Assembly: GCF_002796975.1 (NCBI RefSeq)
Contig: NZ_PEKV01000012.1
Location: 246,035-287,254 of the forward strand
Origin: Ferrovibrio sp.
GTDB lineage: Bacteria > Pseudomonadota > Alphaproteobacteria > Ferrovibrionales > Ferrovibrionaceae
DNA length: 41,220 bases
Reading direction: 5' to 3'
Position 1 is the stretch's first letter, and every line of letters starts with the position of its first letter. A program made the position numbers and the translations under genes. Positions 8,327 through 16,894 of this stretch are shown piece after piece. Below the pieces are notes generated by a model. The model was not told where the DNA came from, did no database searches, and saw nothing but the letters and a program-made list of their open reading frames with translations.

Positions 8327-9148
8327 TCAGGACTGCTTTTTCAGTTTCTCGAGGTCGTTGTTGAACTCGGCGCTGCAGAAGGGTGAGCCGCCCTGGAAAT
8401 AGTCGCCGACCGGATCCTTCGGCAGCTTTTTCTGTGCTTCCAGCGCTTCGGCGGCGAAGTCTTCCGACTTACCACCCGGCTTGTAGCCCAGCGTCAGCGC
8501 GTGGGCATTGTCCCACCAGGCGCGCTTGTTGTCGGACATGCCGTAGACGACCTCGTAAACCAGATCTGGCTTTTCCAGGCCGATGCGGATCAGCTGGATC
8601 AGATCGTCGGGGCGCAGCCAGATCGCCAGGCGGCGTTCGTCCAGCGGTTTGTCGCCGAAATTTCCAATACGGATCGAGAGTACACCGATATCGTGTTTGT
8701 GGGCATAGAGCGAGCCGAGGCCTTCGCCGAACAGCTTGCTGAGACCGTAGCGGGTATCGGGCATCGGCACGGCTTCGATGCCGATCTTGGTCGAGCGCGG
8801 ATGAAAGCCCATGACATGGTTCGAGGAGGCGAAGACGACGCGCTTGACGCCCTTCTTGCGCGCGGCTTCGAACAGGTTGTAGCAGCCGATGATATTGGCG
8901 TTGAGGATGGTCTCCCACGGGCCTTCAACCGAGAAGCCGCCGAGATGCACGATACCATCGACGCCTTCGCAGGCTTTCTCGATAGCGGCGGCATCGGCCA
9001 GATCGGCCGGGATGAAGATTTCGTCGCTGCGTAGATCGGCCGGGGCCTTGAGATCGCTCAGGATCAGCTCGGGATAGATCGGCTTGAGCAACTGGCGCAG
9101 GCGGGTCCCGACCCCACCGCTGGACCCGGTCAGCAGAACGCGCTTCAT
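8327..9148 (-). CDS. udh: NAD-dependent uronate dehydrogenase
   Basis: This enzyme oxidises D-galacturonate or D-glucuronate at C1 to the aldarolactone, the entry step of the oxidative hexuronate route. It is a short-chain/epimerase-type Rossmann protein with the nucleotide-binding loop TGSSGGVG at the N terminus. GIVHLGGFSVEGPWE, FASSNHVMGFHP and the YGLSK catalytic Tyr-Lys pair are all close to the known Udh pattern. The start at 9148 gives 273 residues. An ATG six bases earlier (9154) is only 2 bases from the AAGGAGG, whereas 9148 is 8 bases away. It follows kdgD by 22 bases in one leftward operon. Confidence 0.9.
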   Translation of the reverse strand: MKRVLLTGSSGGVGTRLRQLLKPIYPELILSDLKAPADLRSDEIFIPADLADAAAIEKACEGVDGIVHLGGFSVEGPWETILNANIIGCYNLFEAARKKGVKRVVFASSNHVMGFHPRSTKIGIEAVPMPDTRYGLSKLFGEGLGSLYAHKHDIGVLSIRIGNFGDKPLDERRLAIWLRPDDLIQLIRIGLEKPDLVYEVVYGMSDNKRAWWDNAHALTLGYKPGGKSEDFAAEALEAQKKLPKDPVGDYFQGGSPFCSAEFNNDLEKLKKQS

Positions 9149-9170
9149 TTGCATTTCCTCCTTGCGGGCC

Positions 9171-10082
9171 TTACTGCGGGCCCATCTTGTCGATCAGCGT
9201 CTTGAGCATCTTATGCTCTTCTTCGCTGCAGTCGACCAGTGGTGTGCGGACTGGGCCGGCATCGTAACCTGCAAGGCGCACGCCAGCCTTGATGATGCCG
9301 ACGGCATAGCCTGGGCGGCGATTGCGGATCGCCGAATAGGGCATGAAAAACTCATCCAGAATCTTCGTCCAGGTCGCGGTGTCGTCGGCCTTGATGGCGC
9401 GGTAGAAATCCATCGCCGTCTTCGGGATGAAATTGAACACGGCCGAGGAATAGACCGGCACGCCCATCGCCTTGTAGGGCGCGGCGAAGAACTCGGCCGT
9501 CGGCAATCCGCCGAGGTAGCTGAAGCGGTCGCCCATCTTGCGGCGCACCGCCACCATCAGTTCCAGATCGCCGATCCCGTCCTTGAAGCCGATCAGATTC
9601 GGGCACTGCTCAGCCAGTCTGGCCAGATGATCCGGGCCGAGGCGACAGACGCCGCGGTTGTAAACGATCACGCCGATCTTCACGCTCTGGCAAATTGCGG
9701 CCACGTGACGGCTGATGCCCTCGGCATCGGCCTCGACCAGGTAATGCGGCAGCACCAGCAGGCCGGCGGCGCCGAGCCGCTCGGCTTCCTGGGCATATTG
9801 GATCGCCTGACGCGTGCCATAGCCGGTGCCGGCGATGATCGGCACCTTGCCCTTGCAGGTTTCGACCGCGGTCTTGACCACCTGGCTGTATTCATCCGGC
9901 GCCAGCGAGAAGAACTCGCCGGTGCCGCCGGCTGCGAACAGTGCCGTGGCGCCATAGGGCGCCAGCCATTCGAGGCGGCGACGATAGCCCTTCGGCTCGA
10001 AATTGCCGGCCGCGTCGAAATCGGTCACCGGAAAAGACAGCAGGCCGGACGAGATCGCCGCCTTGAGGGCATTGGGTTCCAT
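9171..10082 (-). CDS. kdgD: 5-dehydro-4-deoxyglucarate dehydratase
   Basis: This enzyme dehydrates and decarboxylates 5-keto-4-deoxy-D-glucarate to 2-oxoglutarate semialdehyde. The 303-residue protein has the DHDPS/N-acetylneuraminate-lyase barrel. It shows [11 protein letters not shown] near residue 50, VIVYNRG with the catalytic Tyr, and [10 protein letters not shown] with the Schiff-base Lys. The N terminus [11 protein letters not shown] matches KdgD. Start: ATG at 10082 with GAGG 7 bases upstream; an in-frame TTG sits immediately before it. It is the first enzyme gene of the operon, 38 bases after the regulator gene. Confidence 0.93.
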   Translation of the reverse strand: MEPNALKAAISSGLLSFPVTDFDAAGNFEPKGYRRRLEWLAPYGATALFAAGGTGEFFSLAPDEYSQVVKTAVETCKGKVPIIAGTGYGTRQAIQYAQEAERLGAAGLLVLPHYLVEADAEGISRHVAAICQSVKIGVIVYNRGVCRLGPDHLARLAEQCPNLIGFKDGIGDLELMVAVRRKMGDRFSYLGGLPTAEFFAAPYKAMGVPVYSSAVFNFIPKTAMDFYRAIKADDTATWTKILDEFFMPYSAIRNRRPGYAVGIIKAGVRLAGYDAGPVRTPLVDCSEEEHKMLKTLIDKMGPQ

Positions 10083-10120
10083 CAAATCACCTCTATGGGA
10101 AGAATACGCTTGGAAGTCGG

Positions 10121-10843
10121 TCAGGCGCTGAGCGGCGGCTCCATGGCCTTGCGCAGCCGTTCGCGGCTGTTGCTCAGATGCAGCCGCATCGCGGAGCGCG
10201 CAGCATCGCTGTCCTGACGGGCAATGGCCTGATAGATGTCCTCATGCTCACCGTTGACACGATTAAGATAGGCCGTGCGGTCATCGGCGAAGAAGCGGAA
10301 GGTCTGTACGCGGGCGCGCGGGATCATCAGCGCGCCGAGATAGCCGAACAGATGCGTGAAATGCATGTTGCCGGTGGCTTCGGCGATGGTTTGATGGAAT
10401 TCCAGATCCGGCGCGATGGCATCCTCGGAGGCTTCGATGGCTGCCGCCATGCGGTCGAGCGCGACGCGCATGGCCTCCAGATGCTCCGGCTTGCGTCGTT
10501 GCGCCGCCAGCGCCGCCGCTTCAGCCTCCAGGCCGATGCGCAGTTCCAGCACGTTGATGACTTCCTTGATCAGGTCGAGGCTGTTTTCGTCGATGCGGAA
10601 GGGCTGGTTGGCGGCCGCCGGTTGCACGAAGGCGCCGACGCCCTGCTGGGTCGCCACCAGGCCGGCGGCGCGCAGAGACGAGATCGCCTCGCGCACCACG
10701 GTGCGGCTGACACTGTACTGCTCAATCAGCTCCTGTTCGCTTGGCAGCTTGTCGCCGGGCTTCAGGGCGCCCTTCACAATCCGCTCGGTCAGCGTTTTGG
10801 TCAGCTGCGAGGTCAGGGTTTCGCGTCGGCGTAGGGCCGTCAC
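10121..10843 (-). CDS. GntR-family (FadR/FCD subfamily) regulator of the uronate cluster
   Basis: This 240-residue protein has an N-terminal winged helix ([20 protein letters not shown], then [24 protein letters not shown] at ~residues 27-75) followed by an all-helical FCD ligand domain. The FCD region has a D/H-type metal-site pattern around [14 protein letters not shown] and a later [13 protein letters not shown]. The start is a GTG at 10843 with AAGGAGG 6 bases upstream. It is the first gene of the leftward catabolic operon and is divergent from the TRAP transporter. It is therefore inferred to repress both directions until a uronate or pathway intermediate binds. It autoregulates if the palindrome at 10888 is its operator. 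No specific name is assigned. Confidence 0.88.
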   Translation of the reverse strand: MTALRRRETLTSQLTKTLTERIVKGALKPGDKLPSEQELIEQYSVSRTVVREAISSLRAAGLVATQQGVGAFVQPAAANQPFRIDENSLDLIKEVINVLELRIGLEAEAAALAAQRRKPEHLEAMRVALDRMAAAIEASEDAIAPDLEFHQTIAEATGNMHFTHLFGYLGALMIPRARVQTFRFFADDRTAYLNRVNGEHEDIYQAIARQDSDAARSAMRLHLSNSRERLRKAMEPPLSA

Positions 10844-10887
10844 AGGGTTCCTCCTTGGTCAGAAAGGGAGGACTATCACCCTTTCAC

Positions 10888-10898
10888 TTGTATGACAA
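10888..10898. promoter_or_regulatory. Candidate GntR operator TTGTATGACAA
   Basis: TTGT-ATG-ACAA is an inverted repeat of the TTGTnnnACAA form seen for FadR-subfamily GntR regulators. It lies 45 bases upstream of the regulator's GTG start. A second inverted repeat follows directly at 10899-10910 (CCTAC/GTAGG arms). A partial copy, TTGTATGA, recurs at 11051-11058 next to the transporter genes. Assignment to the adjacent regulator is an inference. Confidence 0.45.
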
Positions 10899-11028
10899 CC
10901 TACGAGTAGGTCGTTTCAGCCTAAGTCGCCCCAACAGCTACGGAAGGTCAGGAATTCTATAAAAATGGCGTATACATAAGGAATTATCCACAGGTTTAGT
11001 AAAATCTGGTTTGGCTCCTGCGTCGCCG

Positions 11029-11063
11029 TTGACTCAAATTTCGAGAACTGTTGTATGATGACA
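11029..11063 (+). promoter_or_regulatory. Possible promoter and overlapping operator half-site for the TRAP operon
   Basis: A -35-like TTGACT (11029-11034) and a -10-like TATGAT (11054-11059) are separated by 19 bases. That is longer than ideal, so this is tentative. The -10 lies inside TTGTATGATGACA (11051-11063), which shares TTGTATGA with the palindrome at 10888. A repressor bound there would block the promoter. The start codon of the binding-protein gene is 70 bases downstream. Confidence 0.35.
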
Positions 11064-11129
11064 CGACGACTCACCTGTGTCGTGAACGGGGCCGGTGACC
11101 AAACCGTCCTGAAAGGGAGGAGACTAAAA

Positions 11130-12110
11130 ATGAAGACTCGTAGCATGGCCCGCGCTCTGCTCGGGCTGGCCGTTGTGGCCGGTTTTGCCGGCGCGGCTTC
11201 GGCCAAGGAATTCCGTTCCTCGGACGTGCATCCGATGGACTATCCGACCGTCACCGCGGTCGTGCAGATGGGCAAGCTGATCAACGAGCGGACCAAGGGC
11301 AAGCACAGCGTCAAGGTGTTCGGCCAGAGCGCGCTCGGCTCGGAGAAGGACACGGTTGAGCAGACCAAGCTTGGCGCGCTCGACATGGTGCGCGTCAACA
11401 GCTCTGCCTTCAACAATATCGCACCCGAGACCATCGTTCCGGCGCTGCCCTTCGTGTTCAAGTCGACGGCGCATATGCGCAGTGTGCTGGATGGCCCGAT
11501 CGGCGACGACATCCTGAAGGCGCTGGAGCCGCAGGGCTTCATCGGCCTGGCCTTCTATGACAGCGGCGCGCGCAGCTTCTACACCACCAAGAAGCCGATC
11601 AAGACCGTGGAAGACATGAAGGGTCTCAAGATCCGCGTGCAGCAGTCCGACATGTGGGTTGCGATCATGCAGGCGGTCGGCGCCAACGCCACGCCGTTGC
11701 CCTATGCCGAAGTCTATACCGCGCTGAAGACTGGCGTGGTCGATGCGGCCGAGAACAACTGGCCGTCCTATGACAGCTCGCGCCATTACGAAGTGGCCAA
11801 GTATTACAGCCTGACCGAGCATTCGCTGGCACCGGAAATCCTGGTCTTCTCGAAGCGGGTCTGGGACGGCCTGCCGAAGGACGAGCAGGAGATTATCCGC
11901 AAGGCGGCCAAGGAATCGGTGCCCTTCATGCGCAAGCAGTGGGATGACCGCGAAGCCGCCTCGCGCAAGACAGTGGAGGCTGCCGGTTCGCAGATTATCA
12001 CCGACATCGACAAGAAGGCGTTCCAGGCTGCGATGCAGCCGGTCTATGCCAAGTTTGCCGGTGATGCGAAACTGCAGGCGCTGGTCAAGCGCATCCAGGC
12101 CAGCAACTAA
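11130..12110 (+). CDS. TRAP transporter substrate-binding protein (DctP family), probable hexuronate binder
   Basis: This periplasmic receptor delivers an organic acid to the DctQ/DctM membrane pair. It has 326 residues: a signal peptide ([20 protein letters not shown], cleavage near ASA-KE), then the DctP fold. The fold includes the conserved arginine region [14 protein letters not shown], which binds the substrate carboxylate, and [11 protein letters not shown]. The opening [12 protein letters not shown] resembles receptors that bind glucuronate/galacturonate. The start at 11130 follows GGGAGGAG by 7-8 bases; an ATG at 11055 in the same frame would prepend 25 residues to the signal peptide and is rejected. 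The neighbourhood points to D-galacturonate or D-glucuronate as cargo. Confidence 0.92.
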   Translation: MKTRSMARALLGLAVVAGFAGAASAKEFRSSDVHPMDYPTVTAVVQMGKLINERTKGKHSVKVFGQSALGSEKDTVEQTKLGALDMVRVNSSAFNNIAPETIVPALPFVFKSTAHMRSVLDGPIGDDILKALEPQGFIGLAFYDSGARSFYTTKKPIKTVEDMKGLKIRVQQSDMWVAIMQAVGANATPLPYAEVYTALKTGVVDAAENNWPSYDSSRHYEVAKYYSLTEHSLAPEILVFSKRVWDGLPKDEQEIIRKAAKESVPFMRKQWDDREAASRKTVEAAGSQIITDIDKKAFQAAMQPVYAKFAGDAKLQALVKRIQASN

Positions 12111-12147
12111 GTCGTATCTGAACACTTAAACAAAGCCGGGAGTATCC

Positions 12148-12648
12148 ATGCTGCGTTGGTTAACCCCCATCAATGCCTGGATATCCCGGCTTTGCATGTA
12201 TGTGGCGGTGGCGGGCCTGCTGGGCATCGTCACCGTCGTCACCTACCAGGTGTTCGGCCGCTATGTGCTGAACGACACGCCCACCTGGGCGGAAAGCCTG
12301 GCGCTCGTCTTCGTGCTCTATGTGACGATGTTCGGTGCTGCCGTCGGCGTGCGCGATGCCGGCCATATCGGCCTGGAATCCATCCTGGTGATGGTGATGC
12401 CCGAACGGCACCGCATCTGGTTCGAAGTGCTGATCCATGTGCTGGTCTCGATCTTCGGCATGGTGATGGGCTGGAATGCCTGGGTGCTGGCCGAATCAGT
12501 CATGCCTTACAAGATTCCCAATCTTGGCCTCTCCGAGGGTCTCAACCATATCCCGCTCGCGATAGCCGGTGTGCTGATCACGCTGTTCTCGCTGGAGCAC
12601 ATCCTGGCCCTGCTTGCGGGCAAAGAGGTTCGCCCGTCATGGCACTAA
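12148..12648 (+). CDS. TRAP transporter small permease (DctQ family)
   Basis: This 166-residue inner-membrane protein has four predicted helices: around residues 15-35, 48-66, 88-108 and 130-150. It has the DctQ signature RYVLNDTPTWAESLALVFVLY. It couples the binding protein to the large permease. CGGGAG stands 5-6 bases before the ATG. It follows the binding-protein gene by 37 bases and overlaps the large-permease gene by 10 bases. Confidence 0.92.
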   Translation: MLRWLTPINAWISRLCMYVAVAGLLGIVTVVTYQVFGRYVLNDTPTWAESLALVFVLYVTMFGAAVGVRDAGHIGLESILVMVMPERHRIWFEVLIHVLVSIFGMVMGWNAWVLAESVMPYKIPNLGLSEGLNHIPLAIAGVLITLFSLEHILALLAGKEVRPSWH

Positions 12649-13931
12649 CGATTCTCGCCTTCAGTTTCTTCGGGTTCCTCGTTCTCGGCGTTCCCGTCGC
12701 TTTCGCGATCGGCCTCTCGGCCATCGCGACCATCGTTTATGAAGGCCTGCCGCTGGCCGTGGTGTTCCAGCGCATGGCCGCCGGCATGAATATCTTTTCC
12801 TTCCTGGCGATCCCGTTCTTCATCTTCGCCGGTGAACTGATGCTCTACGGCGGTGTTGCCGACCGCATCGTGAAATTCGCCAAGGACACGGTGGGTCATA
12901 TCCGCGGCGGCCTTGGCATGTCGAATGTCGTGGCCTGTACGCTGTTCGGCGGTGTGTCCGGCTCGCCGGTGGCCGACGTCTCGGCCATGGGCGCGGTGAT
13001 GATCCCCATGATGAAGAAGGAAGGGTATGATGCCGACTATGCGGTGAACGTCACCACCCATGCCTCTCTGGTCGGTGCGCTGATGCCCACCAGCCACAAC
13101 ATGATCATCTATTCGCTCGCTGCCGGCGGCAAAGTTTCCATCGCCGCGCTGATCGCGGCCGGCCTGATCCCGGCGGCCTTGCTCACGCTTTGTATGCTGG
13201 TGGCTGCCTATCTGGTGGCGATCCGGCGTGGCTATCCGGCTGGCACCTTCCCGGGCTGGCATGTCGTGCTGCGCTCGGGTGCTGCGGCCATTCCGGGCCT
13301 GTTCGTGGTGGTGATCATCATCACTGGCATTCTCACCGGTGTGTTCACCGCCACCGAATCCGCAGCCATCGCCGTCGTCTACGCCATCCTGCTGGCGACG
13401 CTGCTCTACAAGTCGCTATCCTGGCACCAGCTGATCAAGGCCGCCGCCAAGGCGGTGAAAACCACCGGCATTGTTCTCCTGCTGATCGGCGTGTCGAACA
13501 CCTTCGGCTATCTGATCAGCCTCTACAGCGTGGCTGAACTGACCGGCAAGGCACTGGAAAGCGTCACCACCAATCCCTGGATGATGTTCTTCCTGGTCAA
13601 CCTGATCCTGTTTGTGCTGGGCACCTTCCTCGACATGGCTGCCACGATCCTGATCTGTACGCCGATCTTCCTGCCGATCTGCATGCAGTACGGCATGGGT
13701 CCGGTGCAGTTCGGCATGCTGATGCTGATCAACTGCGCGCTCGGCCTGAACACGCCACCGGTCGGCACCACGCAGTTCGTCGGCTGCGCCATCGGCGAGG
13801 TCTCGATCGGTCATGTGATGAAGACGATCTGGCCCTTCTACGGAGCGCTGCTCGCGGCTTTGTTCCTGGTCACATATGTGCCGCAATTCTCGCTGTTCCT
13901 GCCGAATCTGCTGCTCGGCCCGACACACTGA
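12639..13931 (+). CDS. TRAP transporter large permease (DctM family)
   Basis: This 430-residue permease, with about 12 membrane segments, carries out Na+- or H+-coupled uptake. Family marks are IPFFIFAGELMLYGGVADRIV, GGVSGSPVADVSAMG and LNTPPVGTTQF near the C terminus. The ATG at 12639 lies inside the end of the small-permease gene (10-base overlap). The frame stays open far upstream but that part is antiphase to the DctQ gene and carries no family sequence. Fourth-base details of regulation are not visible beyond coupling to the upstream genes. Confidence 0.94.
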   Translation: MALTILAFSFFGFLVLGVPVAFAIGLSAIATIVYEGLPLAVVFQRMAAGMNIFSFLAIPFFIFAGELMLYGGVADRIVKFAKDTVGHIRGGLGMSNVVACTLFGGVSGSPVADVSAMGAVMIPMMKKEGYDADYAVNVTTHASLVGALMPTSHNMIIYSLAAGGKVSIAALIAAGLIPAALLTLCMLVAAYLVAIRRGYPAGTFPGWHVVLRSGAAAIPGLFVVVIIITGILTGVFTATESAAIAVVYAILLATLLYKSLSWHQLIKAAAKAVKTTGIVLLLIGVSNTFGYLISLYSVAELTGKALESVTTNPWMMFFLVNLILFVLGTFLDMAATILICTPIFLPICMQYGMGPVQFGMLMLINCALGLNTPPVGTTQFVGCAIGEVSIGHVMKTIWPFYGALLAALFLVTYVPQFSLFLPNLLLGPTH

Positions 13932-13944
13932 AGTGGCGCATTAA

Positions 13945-13959
13945 CACAAAAGTTTTGTG
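13945..13959. repeat. Short perfect palindrome CACAAAA-G-TTTTGTG
   Basis: Seven-base arms flank a single G, 13 bases after the TRAP permease stop and 61 bases before the next start codon. There is no T-tract after it, so it is a poor terminator. It could be an operator for the PLP-enzyme gene downstream, or chance. Confidence 0.4.
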
Positions 13960-13979
13960 AAAGGCTTGGCGCGGATACT

Positions 13980-14011
13980 CCTTCTGGCTATGGCTTAGGC
14001 CAGCCAGAAGG
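13980..14011 (+). promoter_or_regulatory. Hairpin enclosing the Shine-Dalgarno of the downstream PLP-enzyme gene
   Basis: The arms CCTTCTGGCT (13980-13989) and AGCCAGAAGG (14002-14011) are exact 10-bp reverse complements around a 12-base loop. The right arm contains AGAAGG, the only plausible ribosome-binding site for the ATG at 14020, 8 bases downstream. If transcribed, the stem would hide that site. No riboswitch family was recognised. Control of translation by this stem is an inference. Confidence 0.5.
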
Positions 14012-14019
14012 AATTCCGC

Positions 14020-15108
14020 ATGTTTGCCGCTTCGCCTGCAGCCAATGATCGTGACTGGGTCAACGATGCGCTCCGCCGCATCGATGCCGACTTCAACCGC
14101 TCGGCCGATACGCATCTCTTTCGTCTGGAACTGCCGGCCTTTCCCGGCCTGACGCTCTATTTCAAGGATGAGTCGAGCCACCCGACCGGCAGCCTGAAGC
14201 ATCGGCTGGCGCGCTCGCTATTCCTCTATGGCTTGTGCAACGGCTGGATCGGGCCCAAGACCACCATCGTCGAAGCTTCCTCGGGGTCTACCGCCGTGTC
14301 GGAAGCCTATTTCGCCCGCCTGCTCGGCCTGCCGTTCGTGGCGGTGATGCCCAAGACCACTTCGGCCGAGAAGATCGCCCAGATCGAATTCTATGGCGGG
14401 CGCTGCCATCTGGTCGAACAGGCCAGCCACGTCTATGCCGAAGCCGAGCGGCTGGCGCGCGATTGCGGCGGCCATTACATGGACCAGTTCACCTATTCCG
14501 AACGCGCCACCGACTGGCGCGGCAACAACAACATCGCCGAAGCGATCTTCGAGCAGATGGGACGCGAGGAATTCCCCGAACCCGCCTGGGTTGTGGTTGG
14601 CGCCGGCACCGGCGGTACCTCGGCGACTATTGGCCGCTATCTACGCTATCACCGCATGAAGACCCAGCTCTGTGTGGTCGATGTGGAGCATTCGGTGTTC
14701 CACGATTTCTGGCACGGCCGGGACCCGTCGCTGGTGCATCCAAAATCCTCGCGCATCGAAGGCATTGGCCGACCGCGTGTCGAAGCCTCTTTCATGCCCG
14801 ATGTGGTGGACCGCATGATGCGCATACCGGATGCGGCCTCGCTGGCGGCGATGCGGCTCTTGTCGACGCTGCTCGGCCGTCGCGTCGGTGGCTCGACCGG
14901 CACCAATTTTGTCGGCGTCCTGACCCTGCTCTGCGAATTGAAGCAGGCTGGGCAGCAGGGCAGCGTGGTGACGCTGCTCTGCGACAGCGGCGACCGCTAT
15001 GCCTGCAGCTATTACGACGATGCCTGGCTGGCCGGACAGGACATTGACATCGCGCCGGATCTGACGCGACTGGAACGGATCGTCACCGACGGCTGTTGGC
15101 AGGGCTGA
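14020..15108 (+). CDS. PLP-dependent cysteine synthase-fold protein, Cds1-like (possible cysteine desulfhydrase)
   Basis: This 362-residue fold-type II PLP enzyme has [12 protein letters not shown] with the Schiff-base Lys60, the substrate loop [13 protein letters not shown], and the phosphate-binding [15 protein letters not shown] after the lysine replaces the KDR of ordinary O-acetylserine sulfhydrylases. That, with the extended C terminus, resembles mycobacterial L-cysteine desulfhydrase Cds1. It may release H2S, pyruvate and ammonia from cysteine. Another beta-replacement or lyase reaction is possible. It stands alone between the TRAP operon and the pirin gene; its Shine-Dalgarno is in a hairpin. 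Confidence 0.78.
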   Translation: MFAASPAANDRDWVNDALRRIDADFNRSADTHLFRLELPAFPGLTLYFKDESSHPTGSLKHRLARSLFLYGLCNGWIGPKTTIVEASSGSTAVSEAYFARLLGLPFVAVMPKTTSAEKIAQIEFYGGRCHLVEQASHVYAEAERLARDCGGHYMDQFTYSERATDWRGNNNIAEAIFEQMGREEFPEPAWVVVGAGTGGTSATIGRYLRYHRMKTQLCVVDVEHSVFHDFWHGRDPSLVHPKSSRIEGIGRPRVEASFMPDVVDRMMRIPDAASLAAMRLLSTLLGRRVGGSTGTNFVGVLTLLCELKQAGQQGSVVTLLCDSGDRYACSYYDDAWLAGQDIDIAPDLTRLERIVTDGCWQG

Positions 15109-15155
15109 ACGGATCGCGCTAGTCTCGAGGCGTCCCCCGAGTAGAGGTGTGCCCG

Positions 15156-16049
15156 ATGTCCGAAGCCCAATTCCCCGACTCCGTCGACATGCTGATCACG
15201 CCGCGCATGCGCGATCTGGGCGAAGGCTTCACCGTGCGGCGCGTGCTGCCTTACGCCAAGCGGCGCCATGTCGGGCCTTTCGTGTTCTTCGATCATATGG
15301 GGCCGGTGCAATTCGCGCCGGGCCAGGGCCTGGATGTGAGGCCGCATCCGCATATAGGTCTGGCCACGGTGACCTATCTGTTCGAGGGCGAAATCATGCA
15401 TCGCGACAGCCTGGGTGTGGTGCAGCCGATCCGCCCCGGCGACGTCAACTGGATGGTGGCGGGCAGAGGCATTGCCCATTCCGAACGCACGCGGGCTGAG
15501 CTGCGCCAGAGTGGCGCGCCGCTGCATGGCATCCAGTCATGGTTCGCGCTGCCCAAAGCGTATGAGGAAACCGAGCCGACCTTCCACCATCATCCCGCCA
15601 CCAGCCTGCCCGAGATCGAGAAACCCGGCGTGCGCCTGCGCCTGATTGCGGGCAGTGCTTTTGGAGCGACGTCGCCGGCGCAGACTTTTGCGCCGATGTT
15701 CTATCTCGATGCACAGATGAGCAATGGCGCCACGCTGCCGCTGCCAGACGGCTACGAGGAACAGGCGGTCTATGTCGCTATTGGCGAGGTTCAACTGGAT
15801 GGTCAGGTCTATGGCGAGGGGACCATGCTGGTACTCAAGCCGGAGGCACGGCCTGCAATCACGGCGCGCGGTGCGGCGCGGTTGATGCTGCTGGGCGGTG
15901 CGCCGCTCGATGGCGAGCGGAATCTGTGGTGGAACTTCGTATCGTCGTCCAAAGAGCGGATTGAGCAGGCCAAGGCCGACTGGCGTTCGGAGAACTGGCC
16001 CAAAGTGCCTGGCGAGACCGAGTTCATACCGTTGCCGGAGGGGATGTGA
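15156..16049 (+). CDS. Pirin family protein
   Basis: This is a 297-residue bicupin. The N-terminal cupin shows GPFVFFDHMGP and the metal-site run RPHPHIGLATVTYLFEGEI (three histidines, then Glu and a later MHRDSLG). It ends with the conserved GDVNWMVAGRGIAHSER and ending ...GGAPLDGERNLWWNFVSS. Bacterial pirins bind Fe; some have quercetinase activity, and others modulate metabolic enzymes. No specific role can be read here. The ATG at 15156 has AGAGG 8 bases upstream; a GTG at 15147 is in frame but poorly placed. The stop overlaps the next start (GTGA). Confidence 0.9.
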   Translation: MSEAQFPDSVDMLITPRMRDLGEGFTVRRVLPYAKRRHVGPFVFFDHMGPVQFAPGQGLDVRPHPHIGLATVTYLFEGEIMHRDSLGVVQPIRPGDVNWMVAGRGIAHSERTRAELRQSGAPLHGIQSWFALPKAYEETEPTFHHHPATSLPEIEKPGVRLRLIAGSAFGATSPAQTFAPMFYLDAQMSNGATLPLPDGYEEQAVYVAIGEVQLDGQVYGEGTMLVLKPEARPAITARGAARLMLLGGAPLDGERNLWWNFVSSSKERIEQAKADWRSENWPKVPGETEFIPLPEGM

Positions 16050-16816
16050 GCGAAAAGCGCGAAGACGGCTATCGCGACAAGCTGCGCAACCTGCAGATCG
16101 AACTGGTGCGGTTGCAACGGCACCTGATCGAATCCGGCGAGAAGTTGTTGATCGTGCTGGAAGGGCGCGACGGCGCCGGCAAGGATGGCTCGATCAAGGC
16201 GATTCTGGAACATATGAGCCCGCGCGAATCCCGCACCGTAGCGCTGGGCAAGCCGTCGGACCGCGAGCAGGGCCAGTGGTATTTCCAGCGCTATGTGGCA
16301 CATCTGCCGGCGGCCGGGGAATTCGTGCTGTTCAACAGAAGCTGGTACAATCGTGCCGGTGTCGAGCGGGTGATGGGCTTCTGCAGCAGGGACGAATGCG
16401 AGCGTTTCCTGGACGATGTGCCGGTCTTCGAGGAAATGCTGATCAACTCCGGCGTTCGGCTGTTCAAATATTATCTCGACATCGACAAGGCTGAGCAGAA
16501 GCGGCGGCTGGATGCACGCCGCAACGATCCGCTGAAGCAGTGGAAAATCAGCCCGATCGACGAGGCGGCGCTGCGGCACTGGAGCGACTATAGCAAGGCG
16601 CGCGACGTGATGCTGAGCCGTACCAGCACAAAACTCGCGCCATGGACTGTAGTTTCGGCCAACGACAAGAAGGCCGCGCGACTGAACCTGATCCATGATC
16701 TGCTGAGCCGGATGAACTACAGGCAGAAGGGCAGGGCGGTGCGGCCGGCCCCGGATCGCAAGGTCGTGTTTCCCTTCACGGCCAAGGCCCTGAAGAACGG
16801 ACAGCTGGCGAAATAA
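16046..16816 (+). CDS. ppk2: Polyphosphate kinase 2 (PPK2), class I-like
   Basis: This enzyme transfers phosphate between polyphosphate and nucleoside diphosphates, favouring NTP formation in the one-domain class. It has 256 residues with a P-loop GRDGAGKDGS (Lys46), the lid-side RESRTVALGKPSDREQGQWY, and the Walker-B region FNRSWYNRAGVERVMGF. The start is GTG at 16046, whose first bases overlap the pirin stop by 4, with GGAGG just upstream. Translational coupling to the pirin gene is likely. No polyphosphate partner genes are in view. Confidence 0.93.
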   Translation: MSEKREDGYRDKLRNLQIELVRLQRHLIESGEKLLIVLEGRDGAGKDGSIKAILEHMSPRESRTVALGKPSDREQGQWYFQRYVAHLPAAGEFVLFNRSWYNRAGVERVMGFCSRDECERFLDDVPVFEEMLINSGVRLFKYYLDIDKAEQKRRLDARRNDPLKQWKISPIDEAALRHWSDYSKARDVMLSRTSTKLAPWTVVSANDKKAARLNLIHDLLSRMNYRQKGRAVRPAPDRKVVFPFTAKALKNGQLAK

Positions 16817-16894
16817 TATCAGTTACCCGCACTGGAAGCGGGAAGGTCCGGGCGCTACCTTTCGTGCAACGAAAAGAGATGAGGAGCGCCCGCC

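Noticed and set aside
10984..10992. TTATCCACA, a perfect DnaA-box sequence
   Set aside because: It is single, with no cluster of further boxes or AT-rich unwinding region, so an origin is not supported.
12156..12638. Upstream extension of the large TRAP permease frame
   Set aside because: This stretch is a shadow of the DctQ gene; permease homology begins at the ATG at 12639.
16833..16849. CCCGC/GCGGG inverted repeat between ppk2 and gabD
   Set aside because: Five pairs with a seven-base loop and no T-tract; expected by chance at this GC content.
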